A DNA stretch of 64,000 nucleotides from CAXTEJ01 sp964243295 (GCA_964243295.1 CAXTEJ010000014.1:1-64000), one strand, 5' to 3'. Counted from the first letter of the stretch, positions 49,167-58,026 are shown. Notes: generated by a model from the letters alone, not told the origin. Program-made: numbers and translations.

Positions 49167-49970
49167 TCAGCGGCCGCGCGTGCTGCGGCGGTCGGGGCGG
49201 GCACGCGAGGGATCGATGCCCTTGGGCACCGGCGGCTTGGCCACGCCGAGCGCCTTGAGCCGCTTGTTCACGGCGCTGACCTCCTCCTTGGTCAGCGAGG
49301 GGCGCATGCGCTGGATCTTGCCGGCGAGCTTGCGGACGGGCACCTCGTCCTCGCCCGACCCGACCTGCAGGACGTGGATCGGCACGTTGGGCAGCACGCG
49401 GGCGACGCGCTTGCGCTCGCTCTCGCCGAGCCGCTGGCCGCGACCGGCCGGGCCCTCGCAGACCAGCACGACACCGGGACGGCCGATCGCGCGGAAGACC
49501 ATCGCCGCGGAGGCGACGTCACCGGGCCGCGTCGCCTCCACGGCCACCGGCTGCTGGTCGTAGTACCAGCCGCGGCGCAGGGCGCCGAGAGCGGCGCCGC
49601 CGCCACCGGCCTGGCCCTCGAGCTGGCGGTAGGCGGCCTTCTCGGCGCGGCGGGCCATGACGATGGCTGCCACGAGCAGGGCGAGCGGGATGCCCACGAT
49701 GCCGAGGTAGATCGGGTGCCCGATGGCGAGGCCGATCAGGACGAGCAGCAGCTCGGTCACCACGAACGCGCCGATCATCCACCAGGTGATCGACGGGTCG
49801 ATGCTGCGCGACTGGGTGTAGACCGCCCGGATCTGCCTCAGCTGGGCGAAGCGGTCCTTGCGCGGCTTCTTCACGACGGCGCCCTTGCCGGCTACGGTCG
49901 CGCCTCTGCCGGCGACGGGCGCTGCGGTGGCGCCGCTGGGCGCCGCGATGTCCTTCTTGGTCCTGGCCAT
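49167..49970 (-). CDS. DUF4191 membrane protein
   Basis: A 267-residue protein. N-terminal basic segment (MARTKKDIA, later KKPRKDRFAQLRQIRAVY), two adjacent membrane helices (WWMIGAFVVTELLLVLIGLAIG and YLGIVGIPLALLVAAIVMARR), then a cytoplasmic domain with LRRGWYYDQQPVAVEATRPGD and RPGVVLVCEGP. The family is restricted to actinobacteria and is of unknown role, commonly next to lipA. ATG 49970 matches the family start. Confidence 0.9.
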   Translation of the reverse strand: MARTKKDIAAPSGATAAPVAGRGATVAGKGAVVKKPRKDRFAQLRQIRAVYTQSRSIDPSITWWMIGAFVVTELLLVLIGLAIGHPIYLGIVGIPLALLVAAIVMARRAEKAAYRQLEGQAGGGGAALGALRRGWYYDQQPVAVEATRPGDVASAAMVFRAIGRPGVVLVCEGPAGRGQRLGESERKRVARVLPNVPIHVLQVGSGEDEVPVRKLAGKIQRMRPSLTKEEVSAVNKRLKALGVAKPPVPKGIDPSRARPDRRSTRGR

Positions 49971-50013
49971 GGTGGCTCCAGAGTAGTGCGTTCGCCGAAG
50001 CCCTCGGAGGACG

Positions 50014-51015
50014 TCAGCGCGCCAGCAGGGCGGAGGCCTCCTGGCGCGCCGGGGCCTCGTGGTCGAGGTGAGCCAGCTGCTCGGGGATGGTGCCGCCGCG
50101 GCGCTTGGTGGCCTGGGCCCACAGCCGCCCCGCGCGGTAGCTGGAGCGCACGAGCGGGCCGGCCATGACGCCGGCGAACCCGAGCTCCTCGGCCTCGGCC
50201 GCCAGTGCGACGAACTCCTGCGGCTTGACCCAGCGCTCGACCGGGTGGTGGCGTGGGCTCGGCCGCAGGTACTGCGTGATGGTGATGAGGTCGCAGCCGG
50301 CCTCGTGCAGGTCGCGCAGCGCCTCGCTGACCTCGGCGGTCGTCTCGCCCATGCCCAGGATGAGGTTGGACTTCGTGACCAGCCCCGCGTCGCGGCCCAT
50401 GGTGATGACGTCGAGCGAGCGCTCGTAGCGGAAGGCGGGGCGGATGCGCTTGAAGATGCGGGGCACGGTCTCCACGTTGTGGGCGAACACCTCGGGGCGG
50501 GTCTCGAGCACGGCTCCCACCTGCTCGGGCACGGCGTTGAAGTCGGGCACCAGGATCTCGACGCCGGTGCCGGGGTTCAGGGCGTGCACCTGCCGCACGG
50601 TCTCGGCGTACAGCCAGGCACCGCCGTCCTCGAGGTCGTCGCGTGCGACGCCGGTGATGGTGGCGTAGCGCAGCCCCATCTGCTGCACCGACTCGGCGAC
50701 CCGCCGCGGCTCGTCGCGGTCGAGCGGGCTCGGCTTCCCGGTGTCGATCTGGCAGAAGTCGCAGCGACGGGTGCACTGCTCGCCACCGATGAGGAACGTG
50801 GCCTCGCGGTCCTCCCAGCACTCGAAGATGTTGGGGCAGCCCGCCTCCTCGCACACGGTGTGCAGGCCCTCGCTGCGAACCAGCGCCTTCAGCTCGGAGT
50901 ACTGCGGGCCCATCGAGGCCTTGGTGCGGATCCAGGACGGCTTCTTCTCGATCGGCGTCTGCGCGTTGCGCGTCTCCAGACGCAGCAGGCGCCGTCCCTC
51001 GGGTGCGGTGGTCAC
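50014..51015 (-). CDS. lipA: Lipoyl synthase
   Basis: A radical-SAM enzyme of 333 residues that inserts two sulfurs into octanoyl-protein. Auxiliary cluster C-x4-C-x5-C is visible in TVCEEAGCPNIFECW. The SAM cluster is CTRRCDFCQID. Then RDDLEDGGAWLYAE, IEILVPDF-type GVEILVPDFNA and ILGMGET. The C-terminal R-S-S-Y-R serine motif is at VRSSYRAG. Together with lipB (52257-52922) it makes the lipoyl groups used by the E2 protein at 59024-61159. ATG 51015 fits the family start. Confidence 0.97.
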   Translation of the reverse strand: MTTAPEGRRLLRLETRNAQTPIEKKPSWIRTKASMGPQYSELKALVRSEGLHTVCEEAGCPNIFECWEDREATFLIGGEQCTRRCDFCQIDTGKPSPLDRDEPRRVAESVQQMGLRYATITGVARDDLEDGGAWLYAETVRQVHALNPGTGVEILVPDFNAVPEQVGAVLETRPEVFAHNVETVPRIFKRIRPAFRYERSLDVITMGRDAGLVTKSNLILGMGETTAEVSEALRDLHEAGCDLITITQYLRPSPRHHPVERWVKPQEFVALAAEAEELGFAGVMAGPLVRSSYRAGRLWAQATKRRGGTIPEQLAHLDHEAPARQEASALLAR

Positions 51016-51084
51016 GCGGCACTCCCAGCTGTCGATGTCACCCCAGGGTAAGCCCGGTGCCGCGCGGGGGATTCCGGCCCTGCC

Positions 51085-51090
51085 TAGGGT
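51085..51090 (+). promoter_or_regulatory. -10 hexamer TAGGGT of the LLM gene at 51099
   Basis: TAGGGT ends 8 nt before ATG 51099; leaderless type. Confidence 0.5.
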
Positions 51091-51098
51091 GGTGACCC

Positions 51099-52028
51099 AT
51101 GGACCTGCGCATCTTCACCGAGCCCCAGCAGGGCGCCACCTACGACGAGCTGCTGGCGGTGGCCCGGCGCACCGAGGAGTGCGGCTACTCCGCCTTCTTC
51201 CGCTCCGACCACTACCTCGCGATGGGCGACGGCGACGGCCTGCCCGGGCCGACCGACGCGTGGACCACGCTCGCCGGTCTCGCACGCGAGACGTCGACGG
51301 TGCGGCTCGGCACGCTGGTGTCGTCGGCGACGTTCCGCCACCCCGGAGTGCTCGCGATCCAGGTGGCGCAGGTCGACCAGATGAGCGGTGGCCGCGTCGA
51401 GCTCGGCCTCGGCACCGGGTGGTTCGAGGAGGAGCACAGCGCCTACGGCATCCCCTTCCCGCCGCTGGGCGAGCGCTTCGAGCGGCTCGAGGAGCAGCTG
51501 TCGGTCATCACCGGCCTGTGGTCGACGCCCACCGGCGAGACCTTCGACCACACCGGCACCCACTACACGCTCGTGAGCTCCCCGGCGCTTCCCAAGCCGG
51601 TGCAGCCGCGCGTCCCCGTCGTCATCGGCGGCGGGGGAGCGAGGCGCACGCCGGCCCTCGCAGCCCGATTCGCCACCGAGTTCAACCTGCCCTTCGCCTC
51701 GGTCGACGCCGCCCGGCAGCAGTTCGGCCGGGTGCGCGAGGCCTGCGTGGCGGCGGGGCGGGCCGGCGACGAGCTGGTCTACTCGGCGGCGCTCGTGCTG
51801 TGCTGCGGCAGGGACGACGCCGAGGTCGGACGCCGAGCTGCCGCCATCGGCCGCGACGTCGCCGAGCTGCGGGAGAACGGTGCGGCGGGGACGCCGGCCG
51901 AGGTGGTCGACACGATCGGCCGCTACGCCGATGCGGGCGCGCAGCGGGTCTACCTGCAGGTGCTCGACCTCGCGGACCTCGACCACCTCGACCTGGTCGC
52001 GAGCGAGGTCGCCCCGCAGCTGCGGTGA
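51099..52028 (+). CDS. LLM-class F420-dependent oxidoreductase
   Basis: A 309-residue TIM-barrel enzyme: MDLRIFTEPQQGATYDELLAVA, GYSAFFRSDHYLAMG, TVRLGTLVSSATFRHPGVLAIQ, RVELGLGTGWFEEEHSAYG and PVVIGGGGARRTPALAARFATEFN. This resembles the TIGR03560-type F420-dependent family. It differs from the LLM protein at 25787-26788 in the His/Asp segment, so they are not recent duplicates. Substrate unknown. Confidence 0.9.
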   Translation: MDLRIFTEPQQGATYDELLAVARRTEECGYSAFFRSDHYLAMGDGDGLPGPTDAWTTLAGLARETSTVRLGTLVSSATFRHPGVLAIQVAQVDQMSGGRVELGLGTGWFEEEHSAYGIPFPPLGERFERLEEQLSVITGLWSTPTGETFDHTGTHYTLVSSPALPKPVQPRVPVVIGGGGARRTPALAARFATEFNLPFASVDAARQQFGRVREACVAAGRAGDELVYSAALVLCCGRDDAEVGRRAAAIGRDVAELRENGAAGTPAEVVDTIGRYADAGAQRVYLQVLDLADLDHLDLVASEVAPQLR

Positions 52029-52109
52029 GCGCGGCCGCCGACCGTCCGAGGGGCTCAGGTCGCGGCGGGAGGCTGCCGATGGACGGCTGTCGCCCTCGAA
52101 GGAGATCCC

Positions 52110-52256
52110 GTGTCCGTCCTGTCGCTCCCGCTCGCACCCACCGCCGTGTCGCCGCACCCGATGCTGCGCGCCACAGCCTGGTCGTCCGTGCTCGGCCTCG
52201 TGGCCGGCCTCGCCGTCGGCCTGATGACCCAGGCCGGGGCGCGCGACCGCGGCTGA
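52110..52256 (+). CDS. Small predicted membrane protein, 48 aa
   Basis: A short gene with a clean AAGGAG at 52099-52104 and GTG start. The product has one hydrophobic helix (SSVLGLVAGLAVGLMTQAG) after a Ser/Pro/Leu-rich N-terminus, so it is a likely single-pass membrane protein. Its stop abuts the stop of lipB (convergent; 52256 and 52257). No function known. Confidence 0.6.
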   Translation: MSVLSLPLAPTAVSPHPMLRATAWSSVLGLVAGLAVGLMTQAGARDRG

Positions 52257-52922
52257 TCAGCCCGCCGCGGCCGGCTGCCGCAGCGGCGCCTCGAGCACCG
52301 CACCGACGTGCCGCTGCACCAGGGGCAGCACCTCGCGCACCGTCACCTCGCGGCCGAGCTCGACGCTCAGCGAGGTGACGCCGGCGTCGGCGATGCCGCA
52401 CGGCACGATGGTCTGCGCCCACGACAGGTCGCAGTCGCAGTTGAGCGAGAACCCGTGCATGGTCACGCCCTGCGCGACGCGGATGCCGATGGCCGCCACC
52501 TTGCGCTCCTGCCGGGTGCCGTCGGCCGCGAGCCACACCCCGCTGCGTCCGTCGACCCGGCCGGCCTCGACGCCGAGCTCGGCGCACACCTCGATCAGCG
52601 CCTGCTCGAGCCGGCGCACGTGCGCGACGACGTCGATGGGGTCGGGCAGCCGCACGATGGGGTAACCCACGAGCTGGCCCGGGCCGTGCCAGGTGATCCG
52701 GCCGCCGCGGTCGACGTCGACCACCGGCGTGCCGTCCAGCGGCCGCTCGTACGACGTCGTCCGGCGTCCGGCCGTGTAGGTGGCCTCGTGCTCGAGCAGC
52801 AGCACCGTGCCGGGGCGCTCCCCGGCGACGACGGCGGCGTGCACGTCGCGCTGCAGCTGCCAGCCGTCCTGGTAGGGCACGTAGTCAGGCGCCAGCCCCG
52901 CGATGACGAAGTCCGTGCTCAC
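52257..52922 (-). CDS. lipB: Octanoyl-[ACP]:protein octanoyltransferase
   Basis: A 221-residue transferase that moves octanoate from ACP to lipoyl domains. Motifs: LLLEHEATYTAGRRT, GGRITWHGPGQLVGYPIVRLP, KVAAIGIRVAQGVTMHGFSLN with the conserved Lys and PCGIADAGVTSL with the catalytic Cys. It is separated from lipA by the LLM gene and the small protein, both on the other strand. Start ATG 52922. Confidence 0.96.
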   Translation of the reverse strand: MSTDFVIAGLAPDYVPYQDGWQLQRDVHAAVVAGERPGTVLLLEHEATYTAGRRTTSYERPLDGTPVVDVDRGGRITWHGPGQLVGYPIVRLPDPIDVVAHVRRLEQALIEVCAELGVEAGRVDGRSGVWLAADGTRQERKVAAIGIRVAQGVTMHGFSLNCDCDLSWAQTIVPCGIADAGVTSLSVELGREVTVREVLPLVQRHVGAVLEAPLRQPAAAG

Positions 52923-52998
52923 CGCAGCAGGTTACGCCGGGCCTCGTGGGCGCTCGCGAGCCGCGGTGGGAGGGTGGGCGCCTACTGCGGAAAGGGGC

Positions 52999-54066
52999 AT
53001 GGTCGTGGCGACGTCAGAGGGCGGGACAGCAGGGCACGACGGCGAGGTGCGCGTCGGTCTGGTCGGCTACGGCTCGGCCGGCTCCGGCGTCCACACGCCG
53101 CTGCTCGCGGCAGCCGGGCTGCCCGTCAGGCTCGTCGCGACCGGCAGCCCTGACCGCGCCGCCCAGGCGCGGCGGCACCACCCGGGCGCCGACGTCGTGC
53201 CGCACCTCGGCGCCTTGCTCGAGCGCGCGGACGAGGTCGACCTCGTGGTGCTCGCCAGCCCGACGTCCGTGCACGTCGCGCAGGCGCGTGAGTGCCTCGA
53301 CGCCGGGCAGGCCGTCGTGGTCGACAAGCCGCTGGGTGTCGACGCGGAGGAGGCGGCGAGGCTGCTGGCCCACCCCGCCTCGCGGGAGCGGCTGACCGTG
53401 TTCCAGAACCGCCGGCTGGACGCCGAGCACCTGACCGCGCGGCGGCTGCTGGCGCAGGGGCGCCTCGGGACGGTGCTGCGGCTGGAGCGGCGTTGGGAGC
53501 GCTGGCGCCCGGTGCCCAAGCAGCGCTGGCGCGAGAACGCGCCGCCCGAGCTCGGCGGCGGGCTGCTGCTCGACCTGCACAGCCACCTGGTCGACTCCGC
53601 CGTGCAGCTGCTCGGACCGGTCTCGAGCGTCTACGCCGAGCTCGCCGCGCACTCAACACCCGCCGAGGACGACGTGTTCGTCTCGCTGCAGCACTCCTCC
53701 GGTGCCCGCAGCCACCTCGGTGCCCTGTCGCTGGCCGCCGCCCCCGGCCCGCGCACCCGGCTGCTCGGCGACGCCGGTGCCTACGTCGTCACCTCGTTCG
53801 AGGCCGAGCCGTCGGCCTTCGACACCTTCGCCGATCTCGACGACGGCCACTGCGGGTGGCTCGTGCACGGCGACGAGCGCGAGCCGGTGCGCCGCGAGCC
53901 CGGCGAGCACGCGGACTTCTACCGCCGCGCCGCCGCCTGGGTGCGCGAGGGTGGACCGCCACCGGTCGACCCAGTCGACGCCGTCGCTGTCCTGCGCGTG
54001 CTCGACGCCGCCCGGCGCAGCCACCGCGACGGCGTCGTCGTGCGGCTGGACGACGCCGCCACCTGA
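52999..54066 (+). CDS. Gfo/Idh/MocA-family NAD(P)-dependent oxidoreductase
   Basis: A 355-residue sugar-type dehydrogenase. Rossmann motif VGLVGYGSAGSGVHTPLL, DLVVLASPTSVHVAQARECL, VVVDKPLGVDAEEA with the conserved Lys-Pro, and FQNRRLDAEHLTA. The C-terminal alpha/beta domain has GGLLLDLHSHLVDSAVQLLG with the catalytic-type His. These enzymes oxidise sugars, inositols or pseudo-sugars. Substrate cannot be told. ATG 52999 is preceded by AAAGGGG at short distance; GTG 53005 is possible. Confidence 0.9.
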   Translation: MVVATSEGGTAGHDGEVRVGLVGYGSAGSGVHTPLLAAAGLPVRLVATGSPDRAAQARRHHPGADVVPHLGALLERADEVDLVVLASPTSVHVAQARECLDAGQAVVVDKPLGVDAEEAARLLAHPASRERLTVFQNRRLDAEHLTARRLLAQGRLGTVLRLERRWERWRPVPKQRWRENAPPELGGGLLLDLHSHLVDSAVQLLGPVSSVYAELAAHSTPAEDDVFVSLQHSSGARSHLGALSLAAAPGPRTRLLGDAGAYVVTSFEAEPSAFDTFADLDDGHCGWLVHGDEREPVRREPGEHADFYRRAAAWVREGGPPPVDPVDAVAVLRVLDAARRSHRDGVVVRLDDAAT

Positions 54067-54083
54067 CCCCGCCCCCACCCCGC

Positions 54084-54165
54084 CGTGATCATGCGATCCC
54101 GGCCCACCCTCCACCCTGATCGTGCGATCCCGGCTCACCCTCCACCGTGATCTTGCGATCCGGGC
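54084..54165. repeat. Dispersed intergenic repeat, three copies of TGATCNTGCGATCC
   Basis: Three units with an ~31-bp period: GTGATCATGCGATCCCGG at 54084, TGATCGTGCGATCCCGG at 54117 and GTGATCTTGCGATCCGGG at 54147. The first two are followed by CACCCTCCACC. They are the inverse complement of the copies at 19623-19682. They lie between the convergent oxidoreductase and peptidase E genes. Confidence 0.85.
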
Positions 54166-54172
54166 CCGCGGG

Positions 54173-54901
54173 TCAGGCCGTGAGCAGGCGCGGCTCGATG
54201 CGCTCCTCGACGGCGCGGTCGCCGTCGCGGGTGACGACGTAGGCGCCTTTGCCGGCGACCTCGGTGACGGCCTCCACCAGCTCGGTGCCGCGGTAGACCA
54301 GGCCGACCCCGTCGTCGGTGCAGTGGGTGACGGGCAGCGAGCCGTCGGCCACCAGCTGGTGCACCATCGGGCGCCGTCCCGGCTCGGAGTCGTAGTGCAC
54401 GCCGTTGGCGTACGGCAGCATGCCGAGCCCGTTGGTCACCGCGCGCAGCGGGCCGAACGAGTCGGTGGTGCCGCCGGTGAACCAGCAGATCGACCCGGCG
54501 GAGACGCCGCCGAGCACCACGCCGGCTCGCCACACGCGGGGGAAGACCTGGTCGAGCTCATGGACCCGCCACACCGCCAGCAGGTTGGCGACCGAGCCGC
54601 CGTTGACCCACACGACGTCCTGGTCGAGCAGGTGCCCCTCGACGTCGTCGAAGGAGGGCATGGGGAACAGGTTGAGGTGGGTCAGCGCGAAGCCGGCGTC
54701 GCGGGCCGCCTCGTCGAGCTCGGCGTTGAACCAGCGCTGGTCGCCGCTCGCCGTGCCGAGGTGGCACACCTTCGGCGCGCGGCCGCTGACGCCGGACAGC
54801 TCGACGGCGTGGTGCACCAGGCCGGCGAAGTCGAGCCGGTGACGCATCGCCGCGCGATAGCCGCCGGACGTCGCGACGATGGTGGGGGAGTCGGCGGGCA
54901 C
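54173..54901 (-). CDS. Peptidase E (S51 family)
   Basis: A 242-residue serine peptidase family protein, expected to cleave Asp-X dipeptides. TIVATSGGYR at the start, KVCHLGTASGDQRWF, QDVVWVNGGSVANLLAVW, and GVVLGGVSAGSICWF containing the nucleophile Ser within G-x-S-A-G-S. GVHYDSEPGRRP carries the conserved Asp/His region. It is convergent with the Gfo/Idh gene. ATG 54901 is the likely start. Confidence 0.9.
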   Translation of the reverse strand: MPADSPTIVATSGGYRAAMRHRLDFAGLVHHAVELSGVSGRAPKVCHLGTASGDQRWFNAELDEAARDAGFALTHLNLFPMPSFDDVEGHLLDQDVVWVNGGSVANLLAVWRVHELDQVFPRVWRAGVVLGGVSAGSICWFTGGTTDSFGPLRAVTNGLGMLPYANGVHYDSEPGRRPMVHQLVADGSLPVTHCTDDGVGLVYRGTELVEAVTEVAGKGAYVVTRDGDRAVEERIEPRLLTA

Positions 54902-54936
54902 GGGGGCTCCTCGGGGTCGGGGTCGGACGGCGGACG

Positions 54937-56181
54937 TCAGGGCGCGCGGAGGCGGTCGAGCACGGCGGCCCCGGCGCGCCGTCCGGACACCAGCGCACCT
55001 TGGATCGAGGCGGTGTCACGGTGGTCGCCGGCGACGAAGAGGCCGTCGCCGAGGTCGACCGGCTGCCGCAGCGCCGTGCCCGGCGGCATCGCCGGCAGCG
55101 CGCGGGCGATGGGGTAGGTCGCGACCAGCCGCCACGGCCGTGGGTCGGCGCCGTAGACGAGCCGCAGCTGCGCGCGCACGGCCTGCTCGGTGCGGGCATC
55201 GGAGCGCGCGCCGAGCACGGTCGTCGCGATCAGCGAGCCGCGGCCCCGGGAGTAGGTCGGTGCGATGTTGGACACGACGGCGGTGTTGAGCACCGGCCCC
55301 CGCCGGTCGCCGTCCAGGTGCAGCATGCGTGAGCTGGTGGGCGCCTCGTCGGCGAGGTGGTAGTAGGTGGTCAGACCGTGCATCACCACGGTGGGCGTGT
55401 GCGTCAACCCCACGGCCGTCGTCGGGTCGGTGGCGACGACGACGGCGGACGCCGCGACCGGGCCCTCGCTCGTGGTCACCCGGTCGCCACGGACCTGCTG
55501 CGCCCGCACGCCCAGCTGCACGCAGTCGACGGGCAGCCCGGCTGCCAGCTGCTCGGGCATGGCCTGGATGCCCGCCGCCGGGAGCGCCGGGGTGCCACGG
55601 ACGAAGGAGCGCACCAGCAGGTCGACGAAGCGGCGCGAGGTCTCCTGCCCGTCCTCGGCGAGCACACCGGCGAGGAACGGCTCGACGACGGCGTGGCGCA
55701 GCCGTCCCGTGATGCCACGGCGCTGCAGCTCGACCGACAGCGGAGCGTCGTCGCTGGTCTTGATGCGCGTGGGGTCGCCGTAGCCGACCTCGACGGCCCA
55801 TCGCGCGAAGGCGAGCTTCTCGCGCACCGAACCCGGGGCTCGCAGCGACGACAGCAGGTGGGCAGGGGAGCGGCGGGGATCGGCCAGCACCGAGCGGCGA
55901 CCACCGTGCGCGACGACCACGCCGGCAGCGAACTCCTGCAGCTGCAGCGCCGGCACGTCGAGCACGCGGGGCACCTCGGGGTAGGCGGCGTTGAGCAGCT
56001 GGAAACCGTGGTCGAGCAGCAGGTCGTCGACCCGGTCGGTGCGGGCGCGGCCACCGACGCAGTCCTGCGCCTCGAGCACGAGGACGTCGACGCCGCGGTC
56101 GGTGATGTGCCGCGCGGCGGCCAGGCCGGCGAGCCCGGCACCGACCACCACGACGTCGGCGCGCGGTGGCAGCCCGCTCAT
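54937..56181 (-). CDS. FAD-dependent amine oxidase/phytoene desaturase-like oxidoreductase
   Basis: A 414-residue flavoprotein. N-terminal dinucleotide fold VVVVGAGLAGLAAARHI and VLVLEAQDCVGGRARTD (the G-G-R motif of amine oxidases and carotene desaturases), then DHGFQLLNAAYPE. The C-terminal FAD site is LFVAGDHRDTASIQGALVSGRRA. NTAVVSNIAPTYSRG and related segments match the actinobacterial 'phytoene dehydrogenase-like' family, whose substrate is unknown. ATG 56181 is the most probable start. Confidence 0.88.
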   Translation of the reverse strand: MSGLPPRADVVVVGAGLAGLAAARHITDRGVDVLVLEAQDCVGGRARTDRVDDLLLDHGFQLLNAAYPEVPRVLDVPALQLQEFAAGVVVAHGGRRSVLADPRRSPAHLLSSLRAPGSVREKLAFARWAVEVGYGDPTRIKTSDDAPLSVELQRRGITGRLRHAVVEPFLAGVLAEDGQETSRRFVDLLVRSFVRGTPALPAAGIQAMPEQLAAGLPVDCVQLGVRAQQVRGDRVTTSEGPVAASAVVVATDPTTAVGLTHTPTVVMHGLTTYYHLADEAPTSSRMLHLDGDRRGPVLNTAVVSNIAPTYSRGRGSLIATTVLGARSDARTEQAVRAQLRLVYGADPRPWRLVATYPIARALPAMPPGTALRQPVDLGDGLFVAGDHRDTASIQGALVSGRRAGAAVLDRLRAP

Positions 56182-56343
56182 GCCTGGTGCCCCCCTCGGT
56201 GCCGTGCGAACGGTCCCGACACTACCGCCGCCCGCTGCCTGCCCAGCGGCCGGCACGAGCCGGCCACCGGCGTGCGCCGTGAGGTCTGGCGTGCCTGTGG
56301 ACGGCGCCAGCGCGACAGCCGCGCCGACGGGCACCCTGGTGCC

Positions 56344-58026
56344 ATGCCGCACGTCGACCGCACGCCGCCGCTGGTGCCCGGGTACCTGCTGGGCGCTCGG
56401 CTGGGCGGTGGTGCAGCCGGGTCGGTGTGGCGCGCGACGCCGCTGGGTGGCGGTCCGGTGCGCGCGGTCAAGGTCGTCCGCCCCTGCCCGGGCAGCGAAC
56501 GCGAGATCGAGGCGCTGGCTGCCGTGCGCCACCCGCACGTCGTCACGCTGCACGACAGCGTGCTGCTGGACGACGGCCGCACGGCGCTCGTGCTCGACCT
56601 CGTCGACGGCGGCACGCTGGGGTCGGTCGTGGCCGAGCGGGGGCACCTGTCGCCGGGGGAGGTGGTGACGGTGCTGGCGCCGCTGGCGCAGGCGCTCGCC
56701 GAGTTGCACGCCGTGGGTGTGCAGCACGGTGACCTCGCGCCCGGCAACGTGCTGCTCGACCGCACCGGCCGACCGGTGCTCGCCGACCTCGGCACGTCAC
56801 GCATCACCGGTGAGCCGCGCGACGAGGTCTACGGCACCGCGGGGTACGTCGACCCGGTGGTCCTCACCGGCGGCCCCGCCTCACCGGCGAGCGACGTCTA
56901 CGGGCTGGGCGCCCTGGGGTGGCTCGCGCTGACCGGTGCGCCGCCGCCCTCGCCGGCGCAGCGACCGGCTCTCGCCGAGCTCGTGCCGACGGTGCCGCCG
57001 GCCCTGGTCGCGGTGGTGGAGTCTGCCGTCGACCCCGATCCGTCGCGTCGGCCCGACCCCGCCGACCTCGCCCGCCGGCTGCTGCTCGCTGCCCGCGCCA
57101 GCCCGATCTGGGCGACGGGCGAGGGCCCGGACATGGGCGGCCTCACCCACCGCATCCGCTCCCTCGCCGCCCTCGACGCCGACACCGATCCCGGACGTCG
57201 GCACCGGGCCGAGCGGCGACGTTTGCTGGCGAGGCTGCGGCCGGCCGGCCGTGAGGCACCACGAGGCCCGCGCGAGACGCAGCGGTGGCGCCCGGCGTCC
57301 GTCATCGCCGCCGTGGCGTCCGCCGTGCTGGTCGCGGCCGCGGTCGGCTGGGGCGTCCCGCTCGTGCGGGACGCCCTGCCCGGGCATCGACCAGCGACCC
57401 GCGCAGCCGCCGCCGTGGCGGCGGGCGCTGTTCCGACCGCTGCCGATGCGAGGCTTACCACCGCGACGCCGACCGCGGCGAGCCCGACTCCGGCGATCCC
57501 GGCTGCGCCGTCCTCGGTGACCCCGACCGCGGCTGCGACGTCCCCGACTCCGACCCCGACCGCGGCGTCGACCGCACCGCGGGCATCGCCCGCCGCGACG
57601 CCACGGAGGAGGGCGGCGGTTCCGGTCGACCGCGCGACCGCCGTCCCGATGTCGGTCACGCAGGCGCAGCGGCTGCTGAGCCAGCTGTCGCAGCGGCGTG
57701 CCGCGGCGTTCGCCGACCCGTCAGCGGACGTCGGCGACGTGACGGTGCCGGGGTCGCCGGCGTCCGAGGCGGACAGCACAGCGCTCGCAGCGCTGCGTCG
57801 CGGCGGGCTCGCCTACCGTGGGCTCAGGCTCGAGGTGAGGGTGCGTGACGTGCGCGTCCACGGCGACCAGGTGGTGGTCGGCGCGACCACGACCGCGAGC
57901 GGCTACGAGGTCGTTGACCGGTCGGGGAAGGTGGTCAGCAGCGTCGACGCCGAGTCACCGCAGCGGGTGCGGCTCGTGCTCGCCCGCGTGGGGGACGGGT
58001 GGCGGGTGCGGCAGGTGGGTGCGTGA
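56344..58026 (+). CDS. Transmembrane Ser/Thr protein kinase-like protein with atypical catalytic motifs
   Basis: A 560-residue protein. Kinase lobe (~14-250): GARLGGGAAGSVWRA glycine loop, RAVKVVRP Lys, VGVQHGDLAPGNVLL (HGD rather than HRD) and PVLADLGTSRI (DLG rather than DFG), GTAGYVDP, ASDVYGLGALGWLALTG. One membrane segment follows near 322-345 (SVIAAVASAVLVAAAVGWGV). The outside holds a long Pro/Thr/Ala linker and a C-terminal alpha/beta domain (QRLLSQLSQRRAAAFADP to VRQVGA) of unknown ligand. The catalytic Asp and Lys are retained. Possible bacterial Hanks-type kinase. Confidence 0.82.
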   Translation: MPHVDRTPPLVPGYLLGARLGGGAAGSVWRATPLGGGPVRAVKVVRPCPGSEREIEALAAVRHPHVVTLHDSVLLDDGRTALVLDLVDGGTLGSVVAERGHLSPGEVVTVLAPLAQALAELHAVGVQHGDLAPGNVLLDRTGRPVLADLGTSRITGEPRDEVYGTAGYVDPVVLTGGPASPASDVYGLGALGWLALTGAPPPSPAQRPALAELVPTVPPALVAVVESAVDPDPSRRPDPADLARRLLLAARASPIWATGEGPDMGGLTHRIRSLAALDADTDPGRRHRAERRRLLARLRPAGREAPRGPRETQRWRPASVIAAVASAVLVAAAVGWGVPLVRDALPGHRPATRAAAAVAAGAVPTAADARLTTATPTAASPTPAIPAAPSSVTPTAAATSPTPTPTAASTAPRASPAATPRRRAAVPVDRATAVPMSVTQAQRLLSQLSQRRAAAFADPSADVGDVTVPGSPASEADSTALAALRRGGLAYRGLRLEVRVRDVRVHGDQVVVGATTTASGYEVVDRSGKVVSSVDAESPQRVRLVLARVGDGWRVRQVGA

